A stretch of DNA of 64,000 nucleotides from Limnanthes douglasii subsp. nivea (GCA_036936605.1 JAUPFV010000001.1:153979187-154043186); one strand, 5' to 3'. Positions 10,838 to 23,439 are shown, numbered from the stretch's first letter. Notes: generated by a model from the sequence alone, not told the origin. Made by a program: numbers and translations.

Positions 10838-13182
10838 CTATTCTTCGTTGATACGAACTGCCCCCAACGTCCGTGGAGCCAGTACTGTAGCATAACATTC
10901 TCTTGCAATCTTTTGACTGCTACGGAAAACTCCCACTTGTCCTTGAACATCATATTTCAAACATTGGTGGACTGTCGAGGCCACTGCATGCATCCTAGAG
11001 AGCCAAGACCTCCCTAAAATAGCATTATAACAAGTGGGACAATCCACCACAATAAAACGTATCCTGACCATATTCTTAAAAGGGCCCTTGCCCAACAAAA
11101 CTTCCTCTTCGAACTCCCCGATCACATATGTTGAGCTCCCAGTGAAGCCCACAATTGATTTGTCTGAACGCTGAATTACGGCTGGATTTTTCATCTTTTT
11201 GTAAGTGGTTAAGAAGAGGATATTGGCTGAACTCCCAGTATCCACCAAGATTCGTCTTATGTCATTGCCCCCAATGGATGCTCCTATGACAACAACATCT
11301 TCATGAGGGCCAGCTATATCCCTTAAGTCATCTTTATCGAAAACAATGAAGGGGAATAGAATTTGTGATTGATAGGAGGTTATGCCTCCTTCCAGCGGGG
11401 TGGCTAAATAATGAACGTGCCTCTTCCTTGAAGAAGCAGTAGGAGCTGTCATAGTATCCCCTCTGAAAATTGTGAGTGACTCAAAAAACTTAATAAGCCC
11501 GGAGACTGTTTTACAACGTTCCTCAATGGCACCCACCCTATTTCGAGTTGGATCAGGATCCAAGTATTCTGATTCTACATCAAATCTTTTGATTATAACC
11601 ATAGCTCCCTCCGGAGCAGCATTGCTCGGACCAACCCGATGAGCATTATCAGGCCTATTTCCTCCTCTTCTTTTGACATATGCCCCCAGCTTTCCTCTTT
11701 CAATTAAGTTCTGAACTTCTTGCTTCAAGGCTATACAATCATCAGTGGTATGGCCAGTATCATTATGGTACTGACAGAAAGAATTGTTACGATGTTCCCT
11801 AGGAGATTGTAGTGCGGCCGACCTTCTATAGTGTACTTCTTCCTTTGTTTTGTCATAAATGGTGGCCACACTTTCTTTTAACTCTGCAAACCACTCCGGT
11901 TGAACCCAAGGTCCCCTCTTATTTCTAGATTATTGACTCTGGGCAGGCGCAGCTGGCTGAGATTGAGCTTTAGCCCTGTTATGTCCTTGTCCGGTCTCCC
12001 TTGCCTTGTTCCCGGACTGGTTTGGGTTGGGGTTTGGTGCAACCGAGGCAGACCTCACCTGCCTGTGCACCCTAGTTTTCTTTGTTTCATCAACATTGAT
12101 TTGCTTTCTGACCTGATTCAGTAGATCTCCCCAAGTCATTGCTTTCTTTCTGGTCACTGAATCAGTTAAATTTCCAGGGTTTAAGCCCTGCCTCAAAGAT
12201 GTTATAGCTACTTGCTCGAACCAATCAGTCAGCCCATTTTTGGTGTTTACAAACCGACTTATGTATTCTTTTAGTGATTCGTTTGTTTCTTGGGCACAAT
12301 GGATTATAGTGTCCCCATTGCCCTTTAATTCCTTACTCCCAACAAATTGCCTTCGAAAGGCCACCCAAAAGGTATCGAAGTTTCTGATGCAACCTTGCGG
12401 TAGGCTGTTATACCACTTCAGAGCACTCCCCGTAAAGGATTGGGAGAATGCTCTACATAGTAACTTGTCGTCATCATCGAAATTCATCATAAAGTTTTTA
12501 AATTGTTCCAAGTGGTTGTCCGAATCTTTGCTGCCATCGTACTTATCTATTTTTGTGCTATCGAACCTCTTGGGGAGGTTTCCGGACAAAATCCTAGAAG
12601 ACAATGGAGATTGTCTCCAATTCCGGCCACGACTGAAAACAGTATCCTCATTGGGAGTTGCAAAGATACCTGGTTTATCATGGAAGGCAAAAGGATCCAT
12701 CAGCATCCGATCTACATGCCTCCGGCTGTGGGATGATCCTTTTCCTATATTCCTTTTTCAATTTCCCATGTCTGTCCCTTTTTCTCGAATACTTTTTAAT
12801 CGACTTTTGCTTCTTTTTTGGATCGGCCCTCATCACTGCTGGAGGATAAGGAATCTTCAACTCCATCTTCGTCCGAGGAGCTACCAGAAGACTCTGAATC
12901 TGAGTCAGAACTCTCCACTGGTTTAGACCGGTGAGACTTTTTGGAGCTAGCATGAGCCTTCTTGGTACTCACATGAGTCTTCAAAGGCTCATGCTCTCTA
13001 GGGTTGTCGGTATGATGAGTGACTGATGCTTTTGACTTCTCTTTCATGCCCATCTTAGCCTTCTCTGCCCTCAGAGCTTCTGTCTCGCCCTTTAATCTAT
13101 CACGCTCCTCGATGGTATATTCGTCATTCTCACCCACCACTTCAAGCAAAGCTGGTGGTACTTCCGGGGCATCCGAATTCAT
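10838..13182 (-). pseudogene. gag-protease of Tat element A
   Basis: The start MNSDAPEVPP is at 13182. A serine- and lysine-rich N-terminal part is broken by frameshifts near 12815 and 12715. The gag core lies about 12706-12050 (KIDKYDGSKD, ALKWYNSLP, FVGSKE). A TAA at 11930-11932 interrupts the linker, but the frame continues on both sides. A zinc-knuckle-like CQYHNDTGHTTDDC follows at about 11775, then the aspartic protease (DTGSSANILF, near 11245) and NAILGRSWL. The frame ends at TAG 10838-10840, the same place as the stop in element B. Gag packages the RNA and the protease matures the polyprotein. Confidence 0.9.
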
Positions 13183-13237
13183 TCAGACTGATTTTTTCTG
13201 ATGGTTTCGAATGCTTGATTCAGGCACCGTCGCTGCA

Positions 13238-13254
13238 TCCCACTGTGATCGCCA
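13238..13254 (-). other. Primer-binding site of element A
   Basis: The minus strand reads TGGCGATCACAGTGGGA, starting 3 nt after the 5' LTR. It resembles the site in element B (TGGCGACCACAGTG) and matches, as I recall it, the 3' end of a plant tRNA-Arg ending CCCACTGTGGTCGCCA. The tRNA identity needs a lookup. Confidence 0.65.
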
Positions 13255-13257
13255 ATT

Positions 13258-13666
13258 TGGTGAGGTTTATTTTCGTCTGAGGGTAAGTTTGTAATTTTTG
13301 TTTAGATTTTTGTGGAGGTTTGAGAGTATTTAATGATTAAGTAGAGAGTAGAGGGAGAATTAAGCAGCCTGGTTGCATTTAATTTTCATTATTCTCATTT
13401 AATGTTGGTGGTTAGGTATTTATACCCTTACATTTGGGCTTTACGGGCTTTCGGGTCACGTTTAATGGACCCGGGTCAAGTTTAAGGACCCATGAGCTCT
13501 CAGTAGGAGAGCAAGCAGCTTAGTCAAGAAGTGATTAGGTTTTAAGTACGTTAGTCTTGTTCGAACAGCACAATGGATGATGGCGTCCGAATTGTCATCG
13601 TCCGGTTTAGATAGACATTGTCTGAACTGACCCTGTCCGAAGTGGTAATGGGATCCGGACTCATCA
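13258..13666 (-). repeat. 5' LTR of element A
   Basis: This is the partner of 3253-3660, with the same TG/CA ends. It is followed directly by the TSD GAGAT at 13667-13671. Confidence 0.92.
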
Positions 13667-13671
13667 GAGAT

Positions 13672-16600
13672 AACTTTAAGTCAATTATTGCCAAACCAGA
13701 TATCTTTAGGTGAGTCAAAGAGGTTTGTGTGTTGTGCCATGAGCAACTATATCCAAATTAGGAAAAATGTCGTTAATGTTGGGCCTCTCCATAACCATAC
13801 TTCAAATAAATTATGGGATACTATACCATTTCATGCTCTACGCATGAGAGCACCGATGATGAAAAGACATACATGTCTTTTACAATGCGAACTTCACTAG
13901 CGTGGTAATACTAGTCGTCTAGGTTTGACGCACCTTATCGAATCAGCATCATATGTGCGCATCGACTCTTTAATCTTGTACATTTTCAAATATGGTTTGG
14001 TCGTCTTAGAAATTTTTAGCTCATTTCTCATGGTATGGTTGTTGATAATTTTAACTAGGTGGTCGTCAAATTCTTTAGTTCAGTTCTCATGTTTTGGTTG
14101 TTGATAATTCTAACCATGCGGAACTGTCATAGTTTATCGATTAGTAGTTGAAATATTTATTTTTGGACATAAGTTTGTCTTAACCATGATTTGGACATAT
14201 ATTCGAGCATTATCTCATCTTAATTACATTTTGGTTCATTCATAGTGACTAAGTCGTGCTTTTCACGTTGTTCGTTGGGCGGACCAGAATTTTTAATTGT
14301 AGTTAGAAAGTTTATATTTTGAATGGAACTTTTATCCGGGATATTTTCTTGATTTTTAAGATGTCAATGTTAAATTATTTAGTTTTTGGAAGAACTAGTC
14401 AAATTTATTTTTTAATATATATTTTCTAGATATCATTATTTATTTATATTTATCTTTTATGCTCAATTTTTTTAAAGTACTTGATCTTCATAGTCCGTCT
14501 AGCTTGATGAAGCTCATCATATTCAATCTAGTTTAATGAAGCTCGACCTACTTAAAATACTAGCTCGACCCTATTGGGTTGCTATTCAGAAAAGAGAAAT
14601 GTTTTAGAGAAAAAAAACTACAACTAATGAAAATAATTATTATTGTTTATCATTTCCAAGACATATGTAAACCTGAATGAAATATATAAACTGTCTCATC
14701 ATCACTAAATACGACCTCACACTTTACATGAAATGACTTATTTACCATTGTCTACTTAATGCTTAATGGATGATAATTTTAATTTCATTTTTCATAATCT
14801 AATATGGTATAATCTAAAATATACTCCACCTATCTGAAATAAAAAAACTTCAAAAAAACCTAGAAAAATATATAAAAACTTCACGAGAATTAAAGCTTGA
14901 AAATAGAAAAATCAACAATAGAATCAAATTCAAAGGAGGTCGTTAAATTAAGAATGAATATATATATATATATATATTATCTAGTTTATATAAAAATAAA
15001 GTAAAAAAATCATGATAGTGGGATTTTTGGGTTTTCTCAATGTGGACATTCATTACGATATCGATGCATTCGGTCGACGTCAAGTAAACTTAAAAAGGAA
15101 ATCAACGTTGACCGGATGCATAGACATCATAAGAAATGGCGACCGATTGTGTATGCATCGGTTAGTATATGTGTTCACTAATGTTGATGCATCCGATTGA
15201 CATTAAGAACCAAACATACCAGTCAATATCGATTGGATGTGTCGATATTAGTGGACACACGCATTAACTGATGTCATCTTACTGTGTCGATACGAGTTTA
15301 ATTTTTTATTACATTGAGAACAATATTGTGTTTTAAAATATTATTTATATTCAATAAACATATTATGATCTATTTGAACACATTGTTGCCTATCGTTCAT
15401 ATTGGTTGGAAATAATCTTATAAAAACAATAGTCTTAATTGGATATCTATTATTCGATCGCATTGGAAAATATATTTAAATTCATTGAGTAATTAACCAA
15501 GACCACAGAGTGATGTACCTCTCCGAAGACTAAAAATGTCTATTTTGTAACTTTAGTTTGTTATAACTTTAGTTTGCTATAACTTTAGTTTATTATAACT
15601 TGAGTTTTTCATATTGTTATTTCTAAACCATGTTTTGTTTCTTATTGTTATATCTAAACCATGTTTTCTTACTTATCGTTATTTCTATTCACGATATTGT
15701 TCTAGTTTCAAACATTTAACTTAAACAATAAAACAACATCAACAAATAAACATGACGGATCCATAATATAATAAAACTAAAAAAAGTTAATAAAATACAA
15801 TAGTTTAAGAATATAAAATGAAAAAACAAAATACGAAATACAAATAGTACAACTCTTTGCAAATGTTTATATCATATGATATCTTTTTTATGAGGGAAAC
15901 ATCATCCTCCACTTTTAAAATGATCAAATTTAAAACCCTAACATTTTCAAAGAAGCATCTCACTAAACGTTTCAAACGTGTTGCATCCCTCAAAATATAA
16001 TAGATTGAATTGTGGATATGCAAACAAGTTAGTGAATGCATACAACATAATTTTTATCGTGTTTCATCTCAATCATATGTGCTGCCAAAGATTTTACGCT
16101 GCCAAAAAATATGAGTAAGAAAAAAATCGATGATTACGAAAGTTATCATGTTATTATTGCCACAAGTTTACATATATGTGTAGCTTCTTTAGATGAGGTG
16201 ACAATTACAATAAGTTTAGTAAATCACGAACACACATGTCACACACTTCTATTGTTAGTTTTATGTAGTAATTAAAGAAAAAACAAAATACGTCTTTTGG
16301 AGTCCATGTTGATAACATGCTAAAGAAAACAAAAAAATTAGATAATAAATTAACTTAAAATAATGTTGAACATCGACGATCCAAAAAGTTTTGATGTTCA
16401 ACATTAGAGAGTGTTAAACATAAACAATCATTAAACACAACATAAACTATATACGAATCCATATTTACTTTGGCCCACAAGTTCACTAATTTGGCCAACT
16501 TCAAATAAAACAACATAAACTATTGATTAAGGTTCGTCGCATGATCAGGCAAGCTACGATCATAGCTTATCTGTTACATGTATATGAAAATATGTGGGAG

Positions 16601-16796
16601 GAGCACCATCATTCACCACAAATAAAGAACATAATTTCGAAATTTAGATTAAAACTTCAGTTATTGTAGATCTTGTTTATTTTTTAATATATATATATAT
16701 ACCCAACTTTATTTTATAATATTATTTTATATATTAATGGTAATAAATAAATGAATAATAAATATATAGTAATAATAATAATAATAATATGAATAA
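13672..16796. other. AT-rich non-coding stretch
   Basis: I see no gene here. It holds an imperfect duplication of about 65 bp near 14000 and 14070 (GTTGATAATT.TAAC), a (TA)n run near 14958-14977, a cluster of GCATCGGT/CGAC-type motifs at 15055-15300, short tandem repeats at 15545-15690, and AAT/TA microsatellites at 16685-16800. It is the pre-insertion flank of element A on this side. Confidence 0.6.
15545..15690. repeat. Two short tandem arrays
   Basis: Four units of about 17 bp (TATAACTTTAGTTTGT type) at 15545-15606 are followed by about three units of about 31 bp (TTGTTATTTCTAAACCATGT type) at 15615-15690. They are non-coding. Confidence 0.65.
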
Positions 16797-16891
16797 TATG
16801 AATAATAAAAATAAAATGTAATTAGTCCAACTGTCCTAGTTAGAAAAAATATCATATTATTTTCTTATACTAAGGAGATATTTATTATAAA

Positions 16892-17598
16892 ACGGAACAA
16901 CACGATCTAAACACTAGTATGATATTGTCCGTTTTGGCATCCGAAGGCCCGCACGGCTATGCATTTGGTCCACTACCAAAAGGCTTCAAACTAGTTGAGA
17001 TATGTTCTTACTTATATTCCACTGATCCTTCCCATGTGTAACCGATGTGGGATGGGACTTTGGTCGCCACCCTAACAAATCCTTCTCTCGAACATAGTAC
17101 CACATTAGCCTCCTCTCAATTGACTTTCATCTGCCCACTCTAATCAAGTTGGAAGACTACCTCACCATAGAGGCACTACGGATGTTACTGCTCACCTCCT
17201 ATTAGAACACCACTTGTCTTGTTCCTTAGCGCCACAAATCCAATCAAGTCACACTGCTTGATGAGGAGCGTATCACCTTAAGCATGGCTATTGGTTCATC
17301 GTGTTTGACTTCCGAGAATTTCACCAACATCGTGTTCTGTCTGGGCCTGGCGCTCTGATACCACGTGTTAAGAATATGAGTACCGCATATTCCGCCTCCG
17401 TATATAAGTACGGAACAACCCGATCTCAACACTAGTATGATATTGTCCACTTTGGCACCCGAATGCCCGCACGGCTTTGCTTTTGGTCCACTTCCAAAAG
17501 GCCTCATACTAGTTGAGTATATGTTCTTACTTATATATCACTGATCCTTCCTATGTTTAACCGATGTGGGATGTGGGACTTTGGTCGCCACCCTAACA
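16892..17598 (-). mobile_element. TRIM retrotransposon inside the 5' LTR of E
   Basis: This is a small non-coding LTR element. Right LTR 17366-17598 (TGTTAAGAAT...CCCTAACA) and left LTR about 16892-17077 are clearly similar (CACTAGTATGATATTGTCC, GCCCGCACGGCT, ACTTTGGTCGCCACCCTAACA), but the left copy lacks the first 44 bp. The minus strand at 17349-17363 reads TGGTATCAGAGCGCC, the classic tRNA-Met primer site, next to the right LTR. A purine-rich GAGAGAAGGATT abuts the other LTR. No ORF of note is present. A terminal-repeat retrotransposon in miniature depends on other elements for its enzymes. Confidence 0.82.
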
Positions 17599-18649
17599 CG
17601 GTCTATATATAAAAATCTAATATCAATCACTAAAACTAATGTATATTTTATTATTGTCTTTTATTTCTAATCATTATCAATCGTCTTCATTCTCATCATT
17701 AATCCAATTCAGTTTACTCTAAATATTGCAACATTTCGAATAAGCTTATCATTCCAAAATTATCGACATCAATTGACGTTGTCCATGGGAATCGAAAAGT
17801 TTCGTTTACATCAAGATCAAAACTATTAAAGATCCAAGAAAAAAAATATACTAGATGTTATTGAGAAAATTTATTTGTGAGCAGACGACGAGACTCGGAT
17901 GGGACATCCAAATGAACCACCAAATTCTCATGTGGCTGATGTTCCAAACGTTGATGAAGACCTTGAGATACCTTTAACTGAGATTGAGTGTTTAGCTCAC
18001 AGTTGATAAATGAACTAGAAATATATTTTTTTGTAATTGCATGAACAACTATTATCGTAAGCTACGAGTCTCAAATCTGTCATACAAACAATTGACACAT
18101 GGGATGCCGAAAAAAAAAGATGATACTACTTCAAGAATGTTGAAGGACATATTCAAAAAAGAAGCTCGGGAAAATAAGAATAACTATGAAGGAGCACTAA
18201 GGGATAAAAATAAATTATGATCGAGTACCCAATGATAAAAGTCAAAGGCGACAAAAATGCTCCAAGAGTAAAAGAAGGAACATGACTTTAATGTCTAATT
18301 ATGATATAATATAGAGGAGTAGGTCATAGAATGGGGTGTAAAAGGAATAAGAAGACTTAATAATCCAACAAATCAATAATGCGAGGATAACACCAATCAT
18401 GGGAGCAATATCGGGATACATCACATCACATTATGCTTTATATCTCCACAACGCTATCCTCCATATCTAGGCTATATAACATCAAATTATCTGAGCCAAT
18501 GTGATCCACCAATTATGCCTTAAAATATGAAAGATGTCCCACTTTGATATTTGCAAAATCATGCCCAATGCAACAACAATATGGGATACCTAGATTGACG
18601 CATGGCGTTCTATAATATCAATCAGGGTACATACACCCAGATCCATACA

Positions 18650-19760
18650 ACCAGGTGAGCAAGCCAAAGCAAAATATAATATCAAACAACACAAAGTGGA
18701 AAATGTCAAGGTTTCAACATGCTTACCGGTTCATGGATGGTCTAGATGACTATAATAAAGATGAAGCACCTCAATTAGATGAAGAGTCCCCATTAACCCT
18801 AGAAATATTATTTCGGGTCATGTCATCGTTCTATGATAACCATAAGATAGACAAATACGATGGAAAATGAGATCTAGAACACTACATCCAATGATTCAAC
18901 AGCAAACGTCATAATATGGATCTCCTAATAGGATAAACTATCAAGTATTTTCCATGACCATAATGGGAACACCAATATAATGGTTCAATAGTCTCCCGAC
19001 ATGTTGTACAAAATATTACAAGATGTGTTGAACGAATTTAAAAAATCATTTTATGGTTTAAAAAACTAAGATAATACACTAAAATATCCGTTAAACAAAA
19101 TCACAGTTACAAGATTTCCACGATGTGATGATCGTAGCAACATTTAGATAATGAGTTAAATAATGAACCATGTCTGGTGTGATTCTGAAAAAGATAACCA
19201 CTGAACTTACGAGATAGACTGTCTTAGGTGGAATGATTCATCAAGAGGGATAAGGTGTCCAGAGAAAATAAAATAAAAACTAATTATAATCCAACTGGAG
19301 TGATTGGGCAAGCACAGATATTGTAAAGCAGATAAGTGCAAAAGGGGAAGAACCATAATGATGCTTCGTATTTATGCAGATCAAAGCCAAATAAATTACA
19401 AAAATTCAAACCAAAATTCAACTACAGAGTTGGAATAAGAAGCATAATAAATCTGTCACCGACGAGACCATTTACATAATTAACATAATCACTGAGGCAA
19501 ATATATAAAAAAAACAAAGGATTATATCAAGTCCAATCAACCTGGAAAGTTGTTCGAACCAAAGGAGAATAAAGACAAAAACAAATATTATAAGTTTCAT
19601 GGTGACATAGGTCACTTTACTAAACATTTTTGGTTTTTGCAAGACCAAATCCAAGTCTTGATATACGAAGAAAAATTGAAAGAATTCATAAGAAAGAAAA
19701 AATAGATGAACTAGAACATGGTTCAGGTCATGTCGCAAAGCAGGACTTAATAAAATCTCA
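18650..19760 (+). pseudogene. gag of element E
   Basis: The frame at 18655-18870 ends HKIDKYDGK and is followed, past a stop, by DLEHYIQ.FNSK, matching KIDKYDGSKDSDNHLEQFKN of element A. Further on, FHGDIGHFTKHFW near 19600 corresponds to the gag zinc-knuckle segment. Many stops are present. Confidence 0.65.
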
Positions 19761-20049
19761 GTGAGAACTAGATACAAATTCCACCACGGTGGCCGAGCCA
19801 AAAGAAGAAATGATTACTTTGAACTGGATCCCATCAGACAAACAATCGGGTGATTGTTGGAGAAGATCCATACACTGAAATCATAAAAAAATCAAGGAAA
19901 GGTATGGTAATAAAATTGTAATAATATGTCAATGAAAAACTTCCCCACACTTGTACAAAAAACTATAGTCGGGCATATCCTTCATAGACAATAATTTGAG
20001 GGGAGTAACATCTCTCCACACTGATGTAATATTAAAAACAATGGAAAAC

Positions 20050-21360
20050 ATAAAGATCAAAAGTGTGATGATCGATATTGGTACCTCGATCAACATTCTA
20101 TACTAATGAGCATATGAAAGAATGAGAGGGGCCTAGGTATTGATCCAAAGTTGACTAGTCATGGTAAGGTTTATAGGTGCAAATGCGGCAGTCCTAGGAA
20201 AATTAAGTTTATATGTGGCCCTCGGAAAACAAGAATTTATATAAAGGAAAGTAACATGTCTTTCCATAGTGGTATATGTATCATATCTATCTCATATAAT
20301 AATAGATCAATCTTGGCTAAAAATTATATATTCTCTACAGCCCACCAGTCTATAAGTTATTCCATAAATGGTAAAGTGGTCACGATAAATGAAAATAAAA
20401 CAAACAAACAAGTAATGATACGTAACATCTCTGAGTTTCAAAGTATAACAACAATATAATGAAGAGGTTATCTTGGAGGAGGTAGATAATCCTATAGAAC
20501 ACCTCGGCTAGTGCAGCCAACAGAAGAAACATAAAAATTTATCATGAAATAAGAGAAAATCCATAAGACTGACAGAGACGTACACATTGACCTCATGTAC
20601 TAAATTTTATTTTATTTTTAAAAATAATGTAGATATGTTTACGTGGATTACACATAATTTAATAGGAGCCTCAGATGAAGTCATTGGTCACTAGTTAAAT
20701 ATCAATAATAATTTCCGACTAATAATACCAAAAAATATATCATATTCTTGACAAAAACCAAGGCAATCATCACCGATATAGACAAATTAATGGTTGTATG
20801 ACACATAAGAGAGTCTCATTATCCAATGTGGATAATGAATCTTGTCTTGGTCAAAAATAAAAATGAAAGTGAGGAATATGTGTGGAGTTCACGAACTTAA
20901 ACATGGCTTGTCCGAAGAACTTATTTCCACTTCCAAGAATTGATCAGCCCATAGATGCAACATCCCGCAACAAAATTCTATCTTTTATGTATTCTTTCAC
21001 GTGATATCATCGAATCTAAATGAAAAAAGAGGACCAAGAACACACGATGTTCGTTACCAGAAGAGGGCTACATTGTTATAAATTAATTACCTACAGATTA
21101 AAAAATATCAGAGAGACCTATCAAAAGTTAGTAAATAAAATATTCGTAACTCGGATAGTCGGTTATATATATGAATATATTAACGACATGTTAGTAACAA
21201 GACTACATGAAAAGAACATGTGGAAGACCTTGTCAAAAATTCGGCAACCTCAGACGTGTAAATTAAAAATAAAATCCAAAAAAAATGTACTATTGACATT
21301 CGGTTTGGAAAATTCTTAGGTTATATAGTGAGTGAAAAGGGAACCAAAGAATGAGTCATG
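20050..21360 (+). pseudogene. Protease and RT of element E
   Basis: The decayed protease motif VMIDIGTSINIL lies near 20070-20105 (DTG changed to DIG). The RT follows from about 20870: ACPKNLFPLPRIDQ, then EDQEHTMFVTRRGLHCYK.ITYRLKN..ETYQKLVNK and YEYINDM in place of the catalytic YIDDM. It matches the RT of element A in order and content but is broken throughout. Confidence 0.7.
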
Positions 21361-21559
21361 CCCGAAGGTAGAAGGGAGGCAAGAAAAATAAAAATAATAT
21401 TTATAAAGTATGTTTGGACAATAGCCACATTGTACAAAATAGGATTAGCATAGCCCTTATTATGGTGTTTATGCATTGTCGAAGCAAATTGAAGAATTAT
21501 AAGAGGAGAAGAAAAAACTCAGTGTAGAGATAAAGTCGTATACACAAGAATATTTATCT

Positions 21560-22330
21560 AAGGCTATTATTCGTAAAAAATCATGAATGATGCAAAATGA
21601 AAAGTAAAGACATGTGATATATGCCAAATATTTACATATTCAATCCAAGTTAAAGCAGTATAATTGGAAACAATAACAAAGAAACTCTCATTGTATAGAT
21701 GGGGTATGGACATCATTAGACCATTCCTGATGGCGTTTGGACAAAGAAAATATATAATCATTGTTGTAGATTATTTCCCCAAATGGATAGAAGCACAAGC
21801 AGTGCAAAACATCAATAATAATAATTTTAAGAGTGAATTTATGTTGTGGGTACGAGACTCCGATAATTATCACTACTGATGATAAAATATAATTCCAAAA
21901 TAATAGTGTCACAAAGTATTGCAAAGAAAATAAAATTAAACAAATATTATCTTCTCAAGCCAATAGGAAAGTCGAAATTACTAGTAAAACAACAATCAAG
22001 GGCATAAAACGATATTGGGATCAGCACCATGAAATTGGTCAGATACCCTACAAAACATTTTATGGTCATATCGAAGAACACTTAGAAAGTATCACATAAG
22101 AAAAAAAATTGATGGTATATGGAATAGATTCATTATGGCCAATACAAACATGTATGTCATCATACAGGGTTACAACATAAGATGAAGCATATAAGGATAA
22201 AAATTGAAGAGCGAAAGTTGATATCGTTGAAGAAATAAGGGTCAAAACACACCTTCATTCGGAACATTACAAGGCACTAATAAGGAATATATATAATTCC
22301 AAGGTTTAAGAGTTTCAAACTATGAGGCAG
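21560..22330 (+). pseudogene. Integrase of element E
   Basis: VKTCDICQIF near 21605 is the second half of the integrase zinc finger. WGMDIIRPFLMAFGQRKYIIIVVDYFPKWIEAQAV at 21700-21800 is the core start with the first catalytic Asp. Later homology is patchy (SQANRKVEITS near 21955-21985). It is non-functional. Confidence 0.72.
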
Positions 22331-23400
22331 AATGCTAAGAAGAATATTCCAACACATATAAGAAAAAAAGTCTTGGAAAATTAGGCCCAACATCGGAAAA
22401 ACCATTTAAGTTTAAAGCTAAAATATAGCCATGAATATAGAGCATTTCAAACTTTACCGTAGTCATGCGGACTTAAAAACGTTTAACTTACTATTGGTGT
22501 TAATCATATTTATTAAAATATAAGGATGTATTATTTACGCTCTTAGTGGCGAGAAGGTTTTAAAGAGACATTCAACATTCATAAAATACTGTTAGTGCCA
22601 AAAATATGGTTTAGTTGTTATTTACATAACATAAAGCAACAAAAGGTGATAAAACACAAAATTTTGAAACCCAAATAACCTTCGGAAAGTGTCAAAGTGC
22701 ATAATGTCAATTAACAAAAATTAAAAAAATTCAAGCAAAAATGCATCATCGAGTTACTAATTCTAAAGATCAATATGTCTAAGGAAAAATATACCTCATG
22801 ATAAACTAGATATATCAATTCTATAAAATAAATAATGTATGTTGACAAATAAAAAAATGAATCGAGTAAAAATATGCTTCGTCAAAATAGAAGTGCTAAA
22901 GTACAATATACCAAAGGAAATGTACCATTCGAAAATAAAAAGATAAACACAATTTTGTCAACAAAAATAATACAAATGCAACAAAGTGCTTCAGTTAGAA
23001 TAACTATCTTTAAAAAAGTTAATATGCTTCGGATAATAAAAATCATCAATTCAAATAACGAATAATAAAAAATGACCAAGAGTCATCAATACAAATAATG
23101 GATAAGAGAAAAGAAGACCAGGAGTTGATCGGCATAAAGCTACATTATCTTTTTAAAAAGGAAAACCATAACAGAGAATCATGCACCTTGAACATACTTG
23201 ACAAATTGTAGAAAAATCCAAGTATAGGATCAAAGTGTTCTAGAAAATAACTCTCAATCTATTTTACATCATCGGTCAATGTAAAAAATGAATAATTCAC
23301 GATGTGTCCTAGACACAGAAACATGTTCATTGAAAAATAAAAAAGAGTACTCACAAATATGAATTAACAGTCATGAACACAATCTTACACTCAATTATGG
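22331..23400. other. Element E region without recognisable gene
   Basis: This is AT-rich sequence between the integrase end and the antisense-ORF remnant of E. It corresponds in position to the convergent spacer plus the 3' part of the antisense gene. I see no secure homology. Confidence 0.5.
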
Positions 23401-23439
23401 TATCAATGACTAGGGTTTAATTTACCTCATATGCGTGTT

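Larger units (their letters stand above)
3253..13666 (-). mobile_element. Tat-lineage Ty3/gypsy retrotransposon A
   Basis: The element is structurally complete, 10.4 kb, with LTRs at 3253-3660 and 13258-13666 and perfect TSDs GAGAT at 3248-3252 and 13667-13671. On the minus strand the order is 5' LTR, primer-binding site (PBS), gag, protease, RT, RNase H, archaeal-type RNase H (aRNH), integrase, antisense gene (plus strand), polypurine tract, 3' LTR. The second, archaeal-type RNase H and the antisense ORF are known traits of the Tat lineage (Ogre, Grande, Retand and others). The tract AAAAAATGGGCTAT on the minus strand abuts the 3' LTR at 3661. Gag-pol carries about ten frameshifts and stops, so it cannot be autonomous now. 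Confidence 0.93.

Noticed and set aside
12240..12926. Long plus-strand open frame of 228 codons
   Set aside because: It is the complement of the gag gene of element A, which has clear gag motifs; no domain on this strand.
14950..14980. (TA)n runs as promoters
   Set aside because: Simple microsatellites with no adjacent gene.
17349..17366. Possible tRNA-Met gene piece (GCTCTGATACCA)
   Set aside because: Only the 3' complement is present, beside a TRIM LTR, so it is a primer-binding site.
16892..17598. Cassandra-type TRIM with 5S rRNA-like sequence
   Set aside because: No recognisable 5S internal promoter; only the general TRIM layout fits.
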